A stretch of DNA of 64,000 bases from Megamerina dolium (taxonomy: Eukaryota > Arthropoda > Insecta > Diptera > Megamerinidae), in contig OY978525.1 in the NCBI GenBank assembly GCA_963854835.1, positions 112,144,018 to 112,208,017 of the forward strand, given 5' to 3'. A program made the position numbers and the translations under genes. The notes beneath the pieces are model-generated. The model was not told the DNA's origin and made no database searches. It worked only from the letters and a program-made list of their open reading frames with translations. Positions 11,559-23,280 of this stretch are shown piece after piece (position 1 is the stretch's first letter; every line of letters starts with the position of its first letter).

Positions 11559-12465
11559 CGAGAGCGGTCCCAGAACTACCCGACCATTTTTTCAAATTTG
11601 GAAATAGAAAATAATCCGAAGGAGCTAGCTCTTGCGAATAAGGTGCGTGCTGAACCAATTCGAGCTTTAACTCATTTATTTTGGCCCAATGCCATAACCT
11701 TGCGTGCAGATGGAACTGTCTTAGCCATCTTTGGACACGATTCTCCCCTTTCATTCCACTGTTTTGACTGCTCCTTTGTCTCACGTGGAAAGTGGTGGAC
11801 CCATATCTCATCCATGGTTACGAATTGACGCAAAAACTCGACTTTATTACTGTGAAACATCGCCCAACACTTATAGAAACATCTTCACGACGTTGTTTTT
11901 GCTCTATCGTGAGCAAACGCGGCACCCATCTTGCACACAGCTTTTTCATCTCCAAATTTTCGGTCAATATAGGATCTATAGCACTTTTTGAAATGCCTCT
12001 CATTTCACCTAGCTCATGCACCTTCACCCGGCGATCATCTAATACCATTTTGTAGATATTCTTAAAAGTTTCTGGCGTGGCCACCTCAATTCGTTGACCA
12101 CTACAGTGTTCATCTTGGCAGCTCGTATGACCTCGTTTAAACTCTGCCAACCAATATTTTATGGTCGTAAATGAAGGAGCATACTCCCCCAGGTAGAATC
12201 TAGTTTGGCTTTAATATTTGTTGGACTGAGATCTTTCAAATGAAAGTATTGAATTACATAACGGTGACCAATTTTTGCCATGTTTACAAATTAATTGAGG
12301 TCGTTAACTTTCGATGGCTCCAAAAAAAAAAAACTATTAAACAACGTGGCGCTTTGAAACTTAAAACATATATTTTATAAGGTTGCCACTTTTCACCAAA
12401 GTAATTTTTTTCAAACTACTGCCAGTATCTATATGTCAGGTCGGATAGTTCTGGGACCGCCCAAG
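11559..12465 (-). mobile_element. Internally deleted mariner (907 bp)
   Basis: Inverted ends of about 27 bp share the core GCGGTCCCAGAACTA and abut TA at 11557-11558 and 12466-12467. Minus-strand translation gives the mariner series in several frames. The HTH part reads MAEFKRGHTSCQDEH... and TPETFKNIYKMVLDDRRVKVHELGE, followed by MKKLCARWVPRLLTIEQK. The first catalytic block is FVTMDEIWVHHF, followed by ETKEQSKQW. The late block is PYSQELAPSDYFLFPNLKKW. About 90 residues between KVMALGQ and INELKLELV are missing, including the second catalytic Asp block. The sequence after KKW runs straight into the terminal inverted repeat, so the C-terminus is also lost. It can only be mobilised in trans. 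Confidence 0.88.
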
Positions 12466-14499
12466 TAAATGGAAAATTCTTTGAAATAAAAGTTATTTAT
12501 TTATAATTAAACAAGAAAAAATGCAAAAATTAATTTCAATAAAACATTTTTCTTCCATTTAACTGTATTTAATATTGTTATATAAATTTTTTTTTATTAA
12601 AATTTTGTTGATGTTATAAATCAATTTATTAATTTAAGTTGAAGTATGACTAAAAAAAAAAAGCATAGCTATATATAATAGAAAGACATATAAATCTATG
12701 TATATAAAATTTATTTTCCTTATTGATTATAATACATTATAGGCAAAGCATATCAATCTTAATGATAAATCAATTTATTTGTACAATAATGTGGGTGTTT
12801 AACATTTTAATTAAAAAAAAAAAAAATAAAGGTATTCACTCACTCATTTCAATAAAATACTGATTAATCTAACGGATAAGTGGTGCAAAAAAATATTTAT
12901 AATTTATAATAATAAATTGTATAGCAAAAATTTGAATAGCATTTTTGGCGCGAGTGATCTGCCCCCAAATCTTTGTAAGAGGGTTTTTTTGAGGCATAAA
13001 CTAGCATAGGATTCCAAAAGTCATGCCTATAAACTGATAAAGTATTAAAAAGAAAATGAATGCAAAGAATTTTTCGAATCCAATGTATTCGCGCTGGGCA
13101 TGTTGTGCCCTAAAGTTTTTAGACTCTTTTCATATTTTATCTTTATATGTGGGCAAATATCTGGAAAACATTTTAGAATTCCTCCATATTTTCTTCTAAC
13201 AAAATATAGAGAAAATATTCAAAACATTTGACTGCTATAAAAACTCATATTAATTATATTTTGTGTTGAAATATCTTTAAAAATGGCATTTTTGTTCGAT
13301 TTTTAACTCAATTAATTCAATTCCATATTTCTCAAATCGTTAAAAATTTTACATTGCTTTCCACAGACAATATTTAGCCCAAACTATAGTAAAAATATCG
13401 TCTGAAGAATTCAATAACGAAAAATCCCATCTTCATGCACATGAAATCATTTTACTTAAAATACTCGCAAAGACTTTGATATTTCACGCAATAATTTCTG
13501 GTTTTGGTAAATTATAAAATCTCATACGACATGTTTTTTCGAAATTCGTACTTTTAATATCATATAAATGTGCTGAGACTCCTAAAATCGTTCATTTTAT
13601 TTGAATCAATATTTACTTATACCATAAAATAGATATAACTTTTTATGGATCATCCCAAAGAGTAACAATAAAAAAAGAGAGAAAAAAAACAGAGATGATA
13701 ATCAATAACCACATTAACGTGTTGAAATTGATTTCATTAAGTGATTTTATAGATGACATGATTTTTTTTTTTTTAATTTTGTTTAATGGTTATGTTTAAT
13801 ATTCTTTTTTTTTATTATTATTATTTTTACTTCATATTTCTTTTATCATATACGTGTTCCTCTATATGGAAATTATTGATGACACTATTTTCGAACATTG
13901 ATACGCTTTTATAATAATATATGCATATGAATATGTATCATATGTATAATATATTTCCGTGTATATTTGCAAATACAATTTAATTAATTTATAGAAAATT
14001 TTACATGTTAATATCTATATTTAATAGGTATATTAAAAAAATAGGCTTAACTTTTAAATTATTGATATATTTGTATTTCTGGTAGCATATTGTTTAAAAG
14101 CATATTTTGATGATTCATAAAAATCACAAAAAATTTAAACAAATACAATTTGAATGTTTAAGCTATAGAAATGCAAATATAAATAAATATAAAAGCTTAT
14201 ATGTTATATGTTAAAGATATTTATTATCCGTGATATTCTTAATGAATTAATCGTGATATTATGATAATTATAATACACCCACATTAATATTGAATCCTCA
14301 TTCAAATAAATAATATATACACATACAAATTTAACTAATCGAAAGTGTATATATTTTTTGTTTTGTTTAATTGCAGCATATTTTACGCACACATCAATCA
14401 ATATGGCAAAACATAAAATATTGGGTAATTTATAGCATAATATGTATTGTAAAAATATCAAATAGCATAAATAAATTCTAAAAATTTTATTTTTCTCAG
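12466..14499. other. Gene-free AT-rich stretch
   Basis: Nothing coding is recognised. It lies immediately upstream of the first identified exon of the chitin-binding gene. It ends in a pyrimidine-rich acceptor (TTTTTCTCAG, 14490-14499), so at least its right end is intron. Confidence 0.5.
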
Positions 14500-14593
14500 A
14501 TATAGCAAGCATAATATTGCTACTAACACTATTAAGCTCAACAATAGCTGATGAACATTTTGAAGATGCCGATAAATTGAATGATTTTTCAAG
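14500..14593 (+). CDS. CPAP1-type gene: exon encoding signal-peptide core
   Basis: The acceptor TTTCTCAG ends at 14499. Two bases complete a codon from an upstream exon. Thirty codons then begin IASIILLLTLLSSTIA-DEH, a hydrophobic core with an Ala at the likely cleavage site, followed by an acidic stretch. The donor is AAG/GTAAAAG at 14594. Extending upstream without splicing meets TAA at 14472-14474 with no ATG, so the start codon must lie in another exon. A 157-codon ORF on the opposite strand across this exon is a shadow. Confidence 0.85.
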
Positions 14594-17500
14594 GTAAAAG
14601 AAAAAAACATATTCAAAGATGCAAATTTTTGATAAATCATAACTAATATTTTTGTTTTTATAAATTATAAAGTGCAATTACAAATCATAATTTCGATTTG
14701 CGACATACGATACCAGGAGAACCCGATATTGATTATCCCATCTATAGTGTGGTACCAAAGACAAGTTTTCAATGTACAGGAAGACATGAAGGTAGAATAA
14801 AACATTTAGAATATTAATGTTTAAAGGTTGTTTCAGAAAAAGGTTGAACGTTATTGAAATTTTTTTTGAGAGACCGAATATAATGACATTTTCAAAGATT
14901 TTGATTAAAGCGAAATTTAATATTTAAATTTAAAAAAGATAACCTACGATCATCATATGAGCAAAATGAGTGATAAAATGTGAAGTTTTGGGTTTGTAGT
15001 AGAGAAAAAAAAATTATTTTAATATCCTAAGCCAAGATGTATCAAATTTATCAATTCGATTTCATGTGAATCTGCTATCAACTTGTATACAATACGTATT
15101 GCTGTGAAAAATTCGCAACATTTTACAAGCAACATGATGGCAACATTTTGTCATAGGAATTTAAATTATATGAAAGTATGATACTTCAAATGAATATATA
15201 AAAAGAAATACATTTATTTAAAAAATACGTGAAATTTTATAAAATTTTCTTTGTGTCTTATCACATGAAATGATAATTTTAAATTATATATGGAACATAA
15301 TGTATTAAGGAAAATATGCTAATTGAATTATTATTGACAATTTTTGTTTACTCAAAAATAATATTGAATTTGTGTTGAATTTTTTGTTGCGTTGCTGTTT
15401 TTAATTCATTCATAAACAAAACAATAATTAGAAACATTTTCCTACGACCTTCATATGAGCAAAATGAATGACAAAATGTGACATTTTTGGGTTTGTAGTA
15501 GAGAAAAAATAATTAATTTAATATCCTAAGCCAAGATGTATCAAATTTATCAATTCGATTTCATGTGAATCTGCTATCAACTTGTATACAAAACGTATTG
15601 CTGTGAAAAAATACGCAGCATGTTACAAGCAACATTATGGCAACATTTTGTCATAGGAATTTAAATTATATGAAAGTATGATACTTCAAATGAATATATA
15701 AAAAGAAATACATTTATTTAAAAAATACGTGAAATTTTATAAAATTTTCTTTGGGTCTTATCACATGAAATGATAATTTTAAATTATATATGAAACATTA
15801 TGAAACATTAAGGATAACATGCTAGTTGAATTTTTATTGACAATTTTTGTTTGCTGAAAAGTAATATTGAATTTGTGTTGAATTTTTTGTTGCGTTGCTG
15901 TTTTTAATTCATTCATAAACAAAACAATAATTAGAAACATTTTCCTACGACCCTCATATGAGCAAAATGAATGACAAAATGTGACATTTTTGGGTTTGTA
16001 GTAGAGAAAAAATAATTAATTTAATATCCTAAGCCAAGATGTATCAAATTTATCAATTCGATTTCATGTGAATCTGCTATCAACTTGTATACAAAACATA
16101 TTGCTGTGAAAAAATACGCAGCATGTTACAAGCAACATTATGGGAACATTTTGTCATAGGTATTTAAATTATATGAAAGTGTGATACTTCAAATAAATAT
16201 ATAAAAAGAAATACATTTATTTAAAAAATACGAGATATTTTACAAAATTTTCTTTGTGTCTTATCACATGAAATGATAATTTTAAATTATATATGAAACA
16301 TCATGTATTAAGGAAAATATGCTAGTTGAATTTTTATTGACAATTTTTGTTTGCTGAAAAATAATATTGAATTTGTGTTGAATTTTTTGTTCCATTGCTG
16401 TTTTAGTTCATTCATAAAGTGACAAAATGTGCCGTTTTGGGTTTTTAAAGGAAAAAAAAATAATTAATTTAATATTAATTTAATTAATTTAATTTAATAT
16501 TAATTTTATCAAGATGCATCAATTTCATCAATTCGATTTCATGCGAATCTGCTATCAATTTATACACAAAACATATTGCTGTAAAAAATACGCAACATGT
16601 AACAAGCAACATGATGGCAACATTTTGTCGTAGGTATTTAAATTATATATATATATGATACTTCAAATGAATATATTAAAAAAAATAACAAAAATTTTCT
16701 TACGATCTTCATGTGAGCAAAACGAGTGACAAAATGTGACATTTTGGGTTTTTAGAAGAGAAAAATAATTAATTTAATATTCTAAGCCAAGATGTATCAA
16801 AATTATCTATTCGATTTCATGTGAATCTGCTATCAACAATATACATATACGTATATGTATATACAAAACGTAATGCTGTGAAAAATATGCAACATGTAAC
16901 AAGCAACATGATGGCAATATGTTGTCATAGGAATTTAAATTATAAGTATGATACATCAAATAAATATAAAAAATAATAAAAAAATTAAAAAAAAAAAAAA
17001 TACATTTATTTAAAATATACGTGAAATTTTACACATGTAATGTTCAAAATCGAATGAAAATGTTTCTTTCTGAGTAAAAACAATTTTTTTTTCTGAAAAA
17101 AAGAACATCAACTTGAAAATATTTATTATATTTCAGTTTTCAGTATATTATTTATGCTTAATAATTATGTTCCGTGCTATTTATACATTCTCTTAAACAT
17201 GAATGCCGCATTTCTTGAAACAACCTTTAACACGACTACGGTATAAATGTTGTCATGCATTAAAATTCAAATCACCAATTTATAGGCTATTATGCTGATA
17301 TTGAGACAAGATGCCAGGCATTTCGTATTTGTACATTTACTGCAAGAAGTGTACAAGGATTCGGTTTCCTCTGTCCCAATGGTACTCTATTCAGTCAAAA
17401 GGATTTTGTATGTGATTGGTATCGCAATGTCGATTGTAATGATTCCGAACGTTACTATAGTAAAAATGATGAGAATCGTATTGGTAACAGTTATGATATG

Positions 17501-18463
17501 ATGGAAACGGTCCGTCATATGATGGAATATCCGATGAAGACAATATCGAAGGCACTACAACAAAATGTGAATGCATCATCGAAGAAACCATTCAATTATC
17601 AACATGAGACATTGAAAAAAGAATTACATACTGCTGTATTATTCGATGCATTGCGTAATGAAACGAAGCTGAGTAGTGACACAGCAATTGTCGATGAGAT
17701 TAAATTGAATTACAAATACAATGATAAACCGAAAAAAGAACAGAATGGACGCTATTCGTTGCCACAACCCAAAACGAATACAAATGCGAACATCCGTGTA
17801 ACGCCAACCGCTGCTGATGATGTGTACGTGAATAGTCTGGGTGAATTATCAACAGATCCGGGTTCGAATTTTGATCGTACCACAGCCCATATTGTGGCTG
17901 AACCACCATCTCGTTCGCCACATTATTATGAAATTGAGCCAAATTTTGCTGAGAAAATAAATGCAGGTCTAAATGATTTGGCAAGCGATCCATCATTGGA
18001 GGAAAATCGTGTAGCAGATTATCAAAATAGCATACGCCGCAATAACGACGGTTCCACTCAGATCGATTTGGCATCAAGTATTAATGGTTTAGTTGATGAG
18101 ATCTCTACCGATTTGAATTCCGGTTTTACCGGTTATACGGTGCAGACACCAGCTAAACCTAGGCAAGCGTTCAAATTCCTAAGTCACGGTTTCTCAGCAG
18201 CACAAAACGAACGAACTAAAGAGCTATCACAATCGGGATATGGAAAATCCAAACAGACGGCAAGTACGATTCGATATTCGGTAAGTCATGAACAACATAC
18301 GGACACTTGATGAATCATTTCTCTTTGTATTTACTGTTTTCATTGAATGCATTCATCTAATCCAAATTTATCTACTTCTTTTATCTTTCATTTCATCTTT
18401 CTTCTTTCTTGTATTTGTATTGAACTTTACTATCACTAATTTCATAATGACAATAATAATATT

Positions 18464-18497
<34 letters not shown>

Positions 18498-21400
18498 GTC
18501 ATCATGTTAATCGCATGTAGCCAAATGAGCTTTCCATTCATGCGCACAAGCAAGATACATTCAGAACACAAAAACAACTGAATGATGATAGAGATGCCGT
18601 TCACAGTTCAAGCTCAACGACAACATTTACCTCAACATCAGGAACAACGACGAAAAAAGTTACAACCGCAACTCCAACAGCACCAACCTTATCAAGAGGT
18701 TCATATTTCATGGCTCCAATTAAATTAACCGATGAAGATATTGACAATACCAGCGATATATTACCAACGATCTCCGATGTGGAATCCAATACGGCAGATC
18801 GAAATTTGAAGGACGTTTCATCATCGCTAGCGATACCAACTTTTGCATCATTTGTTGATACAACTGCATATCCATCGCACCAAGTTGCCATAGAAAATAG
18901 TGCAACGAAGTTTAGCGACGAAACAACTACGAGTGAAATTCCAATATCGGATGAGCTAAAGTACAATGTTAATCAGCGTGCTGAAGATTTGCTCTTGGCA
19001 GCGGTTAAATTGACAACACATGACAAGGATGACACGACTATGGGGGATACTACAGATAAACCAAGTGGTCAGACAACAATATCTATTTCAGAGACCACTC
19101 AACCAACAACCGCCACCTCAATCGGTTCTATTCGTACTACTACTGCATTTGGCTCAACAGTACAGAATGATGAATTCTTTACGAACGACCACAAGGAACC
19201 TCTGCATTTGGCTGCTACAACAACAACAACTGAAATTTCACATCTCAATAGAGTTACGCTGAGACCTGTTTTAACGCCAGCTGAGGCAGCAGTCAATGAA
19301 ACTGGTAGCACACCTGATCGTATCCGCAATTATAGACGTTATGACACTTTGCCACGTACTGCGACACAATATGGGGGTACACGATCGACAGTAGCAGCGT
19401 CAAAAATAAGCACAACAACAAGAACAACACCGGCACGGACAACCACTGTCAAACCAGTAACAACAACTGCAGCAAGTGGCACGCTGACAACACAAAAATA
19501 TTTAAAGCGTGTAGCGGCAAGTCGTTTGCGTCTGTCTCGACTGGCGAAAGCTAAAAACAGTACCACTCCTACCACCAGCACCACCACCACCACAGAACAA
19601 CTACCACCAACGACGTCAACAACAATCGTTCGTAATATAAACGCTGTGACACAGTCGGATAAGAAAATAAGAAGTCGTTATGTTGGTCGTGAGACTGCTG
19701 CGACCGTAACAGAATTACCACTGTACGATCATAACGATGAGAATAAAATAAGTGCAAAACGTGGTATTGCCACATATGAGAGTGCACGCAAGAATGTTCA
19801 ACGTTACCCGGTGAAACGTAAATGGGTCAACTCCAATGATGGCAAGGCAAGTGGTTACTCCACCACAGTGGCACCACAAACATCGTCAGTAGCAGCAACG
19901 CGAGCAACTTGGCAAACTACTCGGCAAAATCGCACACGCAATAATCGTCTCTCGGGTTTTAGGACACAAACAATACGTAATAGTACAACACCATCATTAG
20001 CACCATCACAATACACATTAACTACAGCGCAAGCAACAACAAGAACCAATAAACATACTTCATCCACTTCAGCTCTTAATTCCATAATTAATTCTGCAAT
20101 TGGTGTTTCGACATTGTCACCAATCAGAAAAACACCACCACAACATGCTAACACGAATTCTATTTCTTCTTCCTACACTGCTTCATCTTCTTCTTCTTCC
20201 TCTTCTTCTGCCACTGCTACTACTACTTCTTCTATATCATCCCCCTCTACTACTACTACTACTACTATTACCAATAGTACTGCTAGTACTGCTACTACTC
20301 CTACATCTCCATATGTGCCCTTTGAAACGTTAACACGTGCAATTGTTGATGATTCCGTTTTACAGAATTTCCGTAATACACAAGGTGTAGGCAGATCTTT
20401 AAATCAGCAAAGCAATACAGTGACTGCTGCGGTAACACCAACAAATTCATTTGGTGGCAGTTCGATTGTACCGACTGTGAGTGTATCCAAATTGACAACA
20501 CCGTCATTCGATTATGGCACAGTAAATCCAGTACAAGGTGAGATAAACATTCTATGGATGCACTAATGTAAATACACACACACACACACACACATCCACA
20601 CATATATACAAGCACATAAAGCACAGGATGTAGGCGGCAACGCCAAATATTTAAGAGAGTTGTAGAATTGGTTCTGGTGAATTGCATGCATCAAGTATAA
20701 CATTTGTTTTGAATATTGTTTTTGTTTCATTGTAATTATGTACATAATTATAAACCAAGTGAAATGGAAGCGAGTGTACTTAGTATATTTCTGTGCCAAT
20801 TTTAGCAGATCAACAACAACAGCAGCGGCAACATTTGCAATATTTACCACCAGCAGGGCAAGATACTTTAACGAAATTAGAAACACCACCGCCGGTGGTG
20901 ATAGCACGTGCCGAAGGAGAACTGCTTGAGCCGAATACGATTTTGTCATCATTGGTGTCACAATATCAGCCCACAAAGAAGCCACATGCCGTACCATATG
21001 TGCCACTCGATGATTTTCTACTCAAAAAATTTGGTCATAGTGCGTTAACATCACAGCAAAGTTATCCAACAGCATTCACAACATATTTTGGACAGCAACG
21101 GCAAAAGCAGCCACAACGTCAATATCAAGTTAGTTTTTCTACGCAACAATATCACCAAGAACAACAACGTCAACAACAGCAGCGTCAACAGCAGCAGCGT
21201 CAACAGCAACAGCAACAACAACAACAACCAAACTACTATCCATCACCTGTACTAAGACCTAATAATTATTATTTACCACAACAGTCAAATACAATTCAAA
21301 GCAATTTCAACTATCAGCAAACACAACAACAACAACAGCAGCAACCACAACCTCAACAATCCGTCATAACTCGCACAGAAGAATACCGACTACAACAATC

Positions 21401-21567
21401 GCAACAACAACAACCTCAGCAACAACAACCTCAACAGCATCAACCCCAACAACAACAACCTCAACTACAATCACAACAATATCAACAGCAGCAACCACAT
21501 GCTTACGTCAATTATCAACAACAACAAGTTGAACAACAAATTGTCCAACAACCGCAGCAGCCGGAGC

Positions 21568-21603
<36 letters not shown>

Positions 21604-21950
21604 TAGAGCTATTTCCACAATTTCCACCTTTACGATCATCGTCGTTATCTTCACCATCATCACCATCATCGTCATCATCATCATCGTCGTCAATAGTTCA
21701 ATCTGCTTCATATGAAATTCCACCAACATCAAATTTTCTCAATGTAGAACTACCCGCACTACCAAATGGTCTAATTCCAGCACCAACAACACTAACTGCA
21801 CAAGAACGTAGCGACATCGGAGATAGTGAATTTCAAAGTAGTACAGCATTACGTTCAACGTATAGTGGAGCCACTTCATACGATGTACCATTGAGTAGCA
21901 TCGGACGATTACCGAATGATATAATACAGAGACGATTACGTAGGTATTAG
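14500..21950 (+). CDS. CPAP1-type chitin-binding protein with mucin-like and poly-Gln tail (first exon missing)
   Basis: Five exons join in frame: 14500-14593, 14673-14791, 17286-18280, 18521-20537 and 20806-21950 (TAG at 21948-21950). Every intron is GT-AG and every phase matches. At least 1455 residues are encoded. In order (numbering from the first full codon): a hydrophobic signal-peptide core with likely cleavage after residue 16 (STIA/DE); one peritrophin-A (CBM14) domain with six Cys at 65, 80, 86, 100, 113 and 121; a polar linker; a Thr/Ser-rich mucin-like region (about 415-1000); and a Gln-rich region (about 1190-1340). Family knowledge: CPAP1 proteins are secreted and bind chitin in cuticle through three disulfides. 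One domain plus a signal peptide fits CPAP1 rather than obstructor/CPAP3. The low-complexity tail should be extended and O-glycosylated (inference). The first exon, holding ATG and a codon split after one base, is not found with confidence. The Drosophila orthologue cannot be named from sequence alone. Confidence 0.9.
14673..14791 (+). CDS. CPAP1-type gene: exon with first Cys of the chitin-binding domain
   Basis: The acceptor AAAG ends at 14672. The exon encodes a linker, then GEPDIDYPIYSVVPKTSFQC. The block (D)YPxYxxVPxTSFxC is the conserved lead-in to single peritrophin-A domains of CPAP1 proteins. The first domain Cys is residue 65. The donor GG/GTAGAA begins at 14792, in phase 1. Confidence 0.9.
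14943..17035 (+). repeat. Intronic tandem array, about 500-bp units
   Basis: The 2494-bp intron (14792-17285) is largely a direct repeat array. The landmark CCTACGA/CTTACGA followed by TCATATGAGC or TCATGTGAGC begins at 14943, 15441, 15943 and about 16699. A fourth unit near 16421 lacks the landmark because of a roughly 55-bp deletion and is also shortened by about 200 bp. Periods are therefore 498, 502, about 448 and about 307. Units 2 and 3 are nearly identical, while the outer units are diverged. No ORF or transposase is seen. It resembles a small intronic satellite. Confidence 0.92.
16839..16862. repeat. 24-bp perfect palindrome in the last intronic repeat unit
   Basis: Twelve bases (ATATACATATAC) are followed by their exact inverted complement. 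The other units have the short ACTTGTATAC sequence at this position, so this is a local AT expansion, not an ancestral part of the unit. Confidence 0.9.
17286..18280 (+). CDS. CPAP1-type gene: exon completing the chitin-binding domain
   Basis: The acceptor TTTATAG ends at 17285. The exon opens with G-YYADIETRCQAFRIC, then FGFLCPNGTLFSQKDFVCDWYRNVDC. This supplies Cys 2 to Cys 6 and the aromatic residues usual in CBM14 (YY, F, F, W). The remaining 260 or so residues are polar and of moderate complexity, with several NxS/T sequons. The donor TCG/GTAAGT begins at 18281, in phase 0. The ATG at 17498 inside it is not a start. Confidence 0.92.
18281..18520 (+). other. CPAP1-type gene: 240-bp intron with (ATC)n tract
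   Basis: GTAAGT at 18281 and ATGTAG at 18515-18520 bound an intron whose removal keeps phase 0. It contains an (ATC)n microsatellite at about 18464-18502. Reading through it meets the TGA at 18308-18310, so splicing is required. Confidence 0.85.
18521..20537 (+). CDS. CPAP1-type gene: Thr/Ser-rich mucin-like exon
   Basis: The exon starts PNELSIHAHKQDTFRTQK and stays open for 672 codons. The upstream boundary lies ahead of the first in-frame ATG (18710), because the frame is open back to the acceptor at 18520. Long runs of Thr (for example residues encoded at 19561-19625 and 20245-20300) and Ser (20170-20210) alternate with basic segments, and KR/RR pairs could be processing sites. A YVPFETLTRAIVDDSVL block near 20308 resembles the YVPLDDFLLKKFG block in the next exon. 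The donor CAAG/GTGAGA begins at 20538, in phase 1. Confidence 0.88.
20573..20594 (+). repeat. (AC)n microsatellite in the last intron
   Basis: About eleven AC units lie just after the donor in the 268-bp intron 20538-20805. Reading through the donor gives a stop (TAA at 20564-20566), so this interval is intronic. Confidence 0.85.
20806..21950 (+). CDS. CPAP1-type gene: terminal Gln-rich exon
   Basis: The acceptor ATTTTAG ends at 20805. The split codon gives Ala, then DQQQQQRQHLQYLPPAG. Between about 21155 and 21600 the protein is dominated by Gln encoded by mixed CAA and CAG codons, with Pro, Tyr and His interruptions. A Ser run follows at about 21640-21692. The C-terminus is of normal complexity (YDVPLSSIGRLPNDIIQRRLRRY) and stops at 21948-21950. 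Mixed codons suggest selection for the amino acid and not only slippage. Upstream in-frame ATG 20793 lies in the intron and is not used. Confidence 0.9.
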
Positions 21951-22303
21951 TGAAATTGTGGGAATCTCTTTATACTTTAAATTTTAGTTAAACAAACTTT
22001 ACAAAAAAAATATATATAAAATTGACTTAAGTTTTAGTAATTGCATCCTAAAATTATGCTAAATTATATACATAGATATTTATTTAATATTTTTTTGTTT
22101 GTTTATTCTCTCTATATTTACTGGCGGCATTTGTTTTATTTACACTCATTTCATTCTATATATATACAATATTTTAATGTAGTATAAATATAAATAATTC
22201 AATTTTATTTTTTCTTTCTTCCACATACTGTAAAAATGTAATATGTATGTATTTTGTGTTCACTTTTCATTTCTTATAATTTTGTTTAGTCTAATATTTA
22301 TTT

Positions 22304-22309
22304 AATAAA
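22304..22309 (+). terminator. Candidate poly(A) signal of the CPAP1-type gene
   Basis: AATAAA lies 354 bases after the stop codon at 21950, within T-rich and A-rich sequence. It is the first canonical hexamer on the + strand after the stop that I noticed, so the 3' UTR would be about 370-380 nt. Confidence 0.5.
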
Positions 22310-22389
22310 AAAAAATTATATTAAAAATCACAATGATCACTTCTTTCAATTAATTTATTCGAAATGAATGAGACGTTAACAGAAACAGT

Positions 22390-22560
22390 AGTGCTGTTAA
22401 TAACATAGAATATTGTAACATAGTTTATTATTTACATCGAATTAAAAGACTTAGAAACCAAATGAAAATATCACTAACATAAAGAGCACTACTGTTAATA
22501 ACATAGGACATTATAACATAATTCATCATTTACATACATTTTAAAGACTTAAGAAACAAA
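22390..22560 (+). repeat. About 99-bp tandem duplication
   Basis: CTGTTAATAACATAG begins at 22393 and again at 22492, and the following sequence (ACATAGTTTATTATTTACAT type, then AAAGACTTA) is shared. A more diverged relative lies at 23434-23520. No ORF is seen. Confidence 0.75.
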
Positions 22561-23202
22561 CTTGGGCATCAATGACTGTATATTACAGAACACAGCCGCG
22601 ATAAACTTCTGTGTTGCCATTATGAAGGAAAATATATTAAAAAAAAATTTCATTTACAGTGAATAATTTATTACAAATAATCATGTTTTACCGATTAGTT
22701 GGGTTAACGAGAACTCAAACATTTCTGAACGTTTACTATTACATCGTCACATTTAAAGATAATTCAAGCACTAAATAGTCCATTTTTACTTACTATTGAT
22801 TCCATTTTTTAATATGTTAATACATAGAAACCAAAAAATATCTGTGCCTCTTCGATTTTTGGAATTGAATCTCATTGTGAACACAATGAGCATTTATATA
22901 TGAAATACTTCAAAAACGAGAGTTAATATTACATGATGATACAACTTTTAAAAGCGGTAAGCTTTTATATATGTACAATTATACCTTCTGAATGAACTAA
23001 ACTTATTGTTGTAACATATTAATTCAGCTTCTCAGCTTTAAAATGATGTGACAACATAGGCATCATTAACCGAATAAATAACTAACATATCAATTAGTGA
23101 TTTATGAGATACACTTTTATATTAAAATAATATTATATGGTTCATACAAAGAGATATTCCAAAATCTAAAATATTCTACATAATATTTTAGATTAACGGT
23201 GG

Positions 23203-23263
23203 ACTGCTCCCGGCCCGCGAGCCAACTGTGACCCACGGAAAGTTTCTATCCTTCCCGCGAGAA
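23203..23263. other. Short GC-rich block
   Basis: CTCCCGGCCCGCGAGCC and nearby sequence stand out from the AT-rich surroundings and are followed by a SINE head. It may be a decayed DNA-transposon end or part of an unrecognised repeat. Nothing else supports a function. Confidence 0.35.
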
Positions 23264-23280
23264 GTTATGAATTCTGAAGT

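Noticed and set aside
14204..14677. 157-codon minus-strand ORF
   Set aside because: It is antisense to the signal-peptide exon and rich in Ile, Tyr, Phe and Lys as expected of AT-rich noise. It matches no family.
18601..18966. 121-codon minus-strand ORF and other antisense ORFs across 17700-21010
   Set aside because: They are shadows of Thr/Ser and Gln codon repeats read on the opposite strand, giving Val, Leu and Met runs. The sense frame is open far longer and splices in phase.
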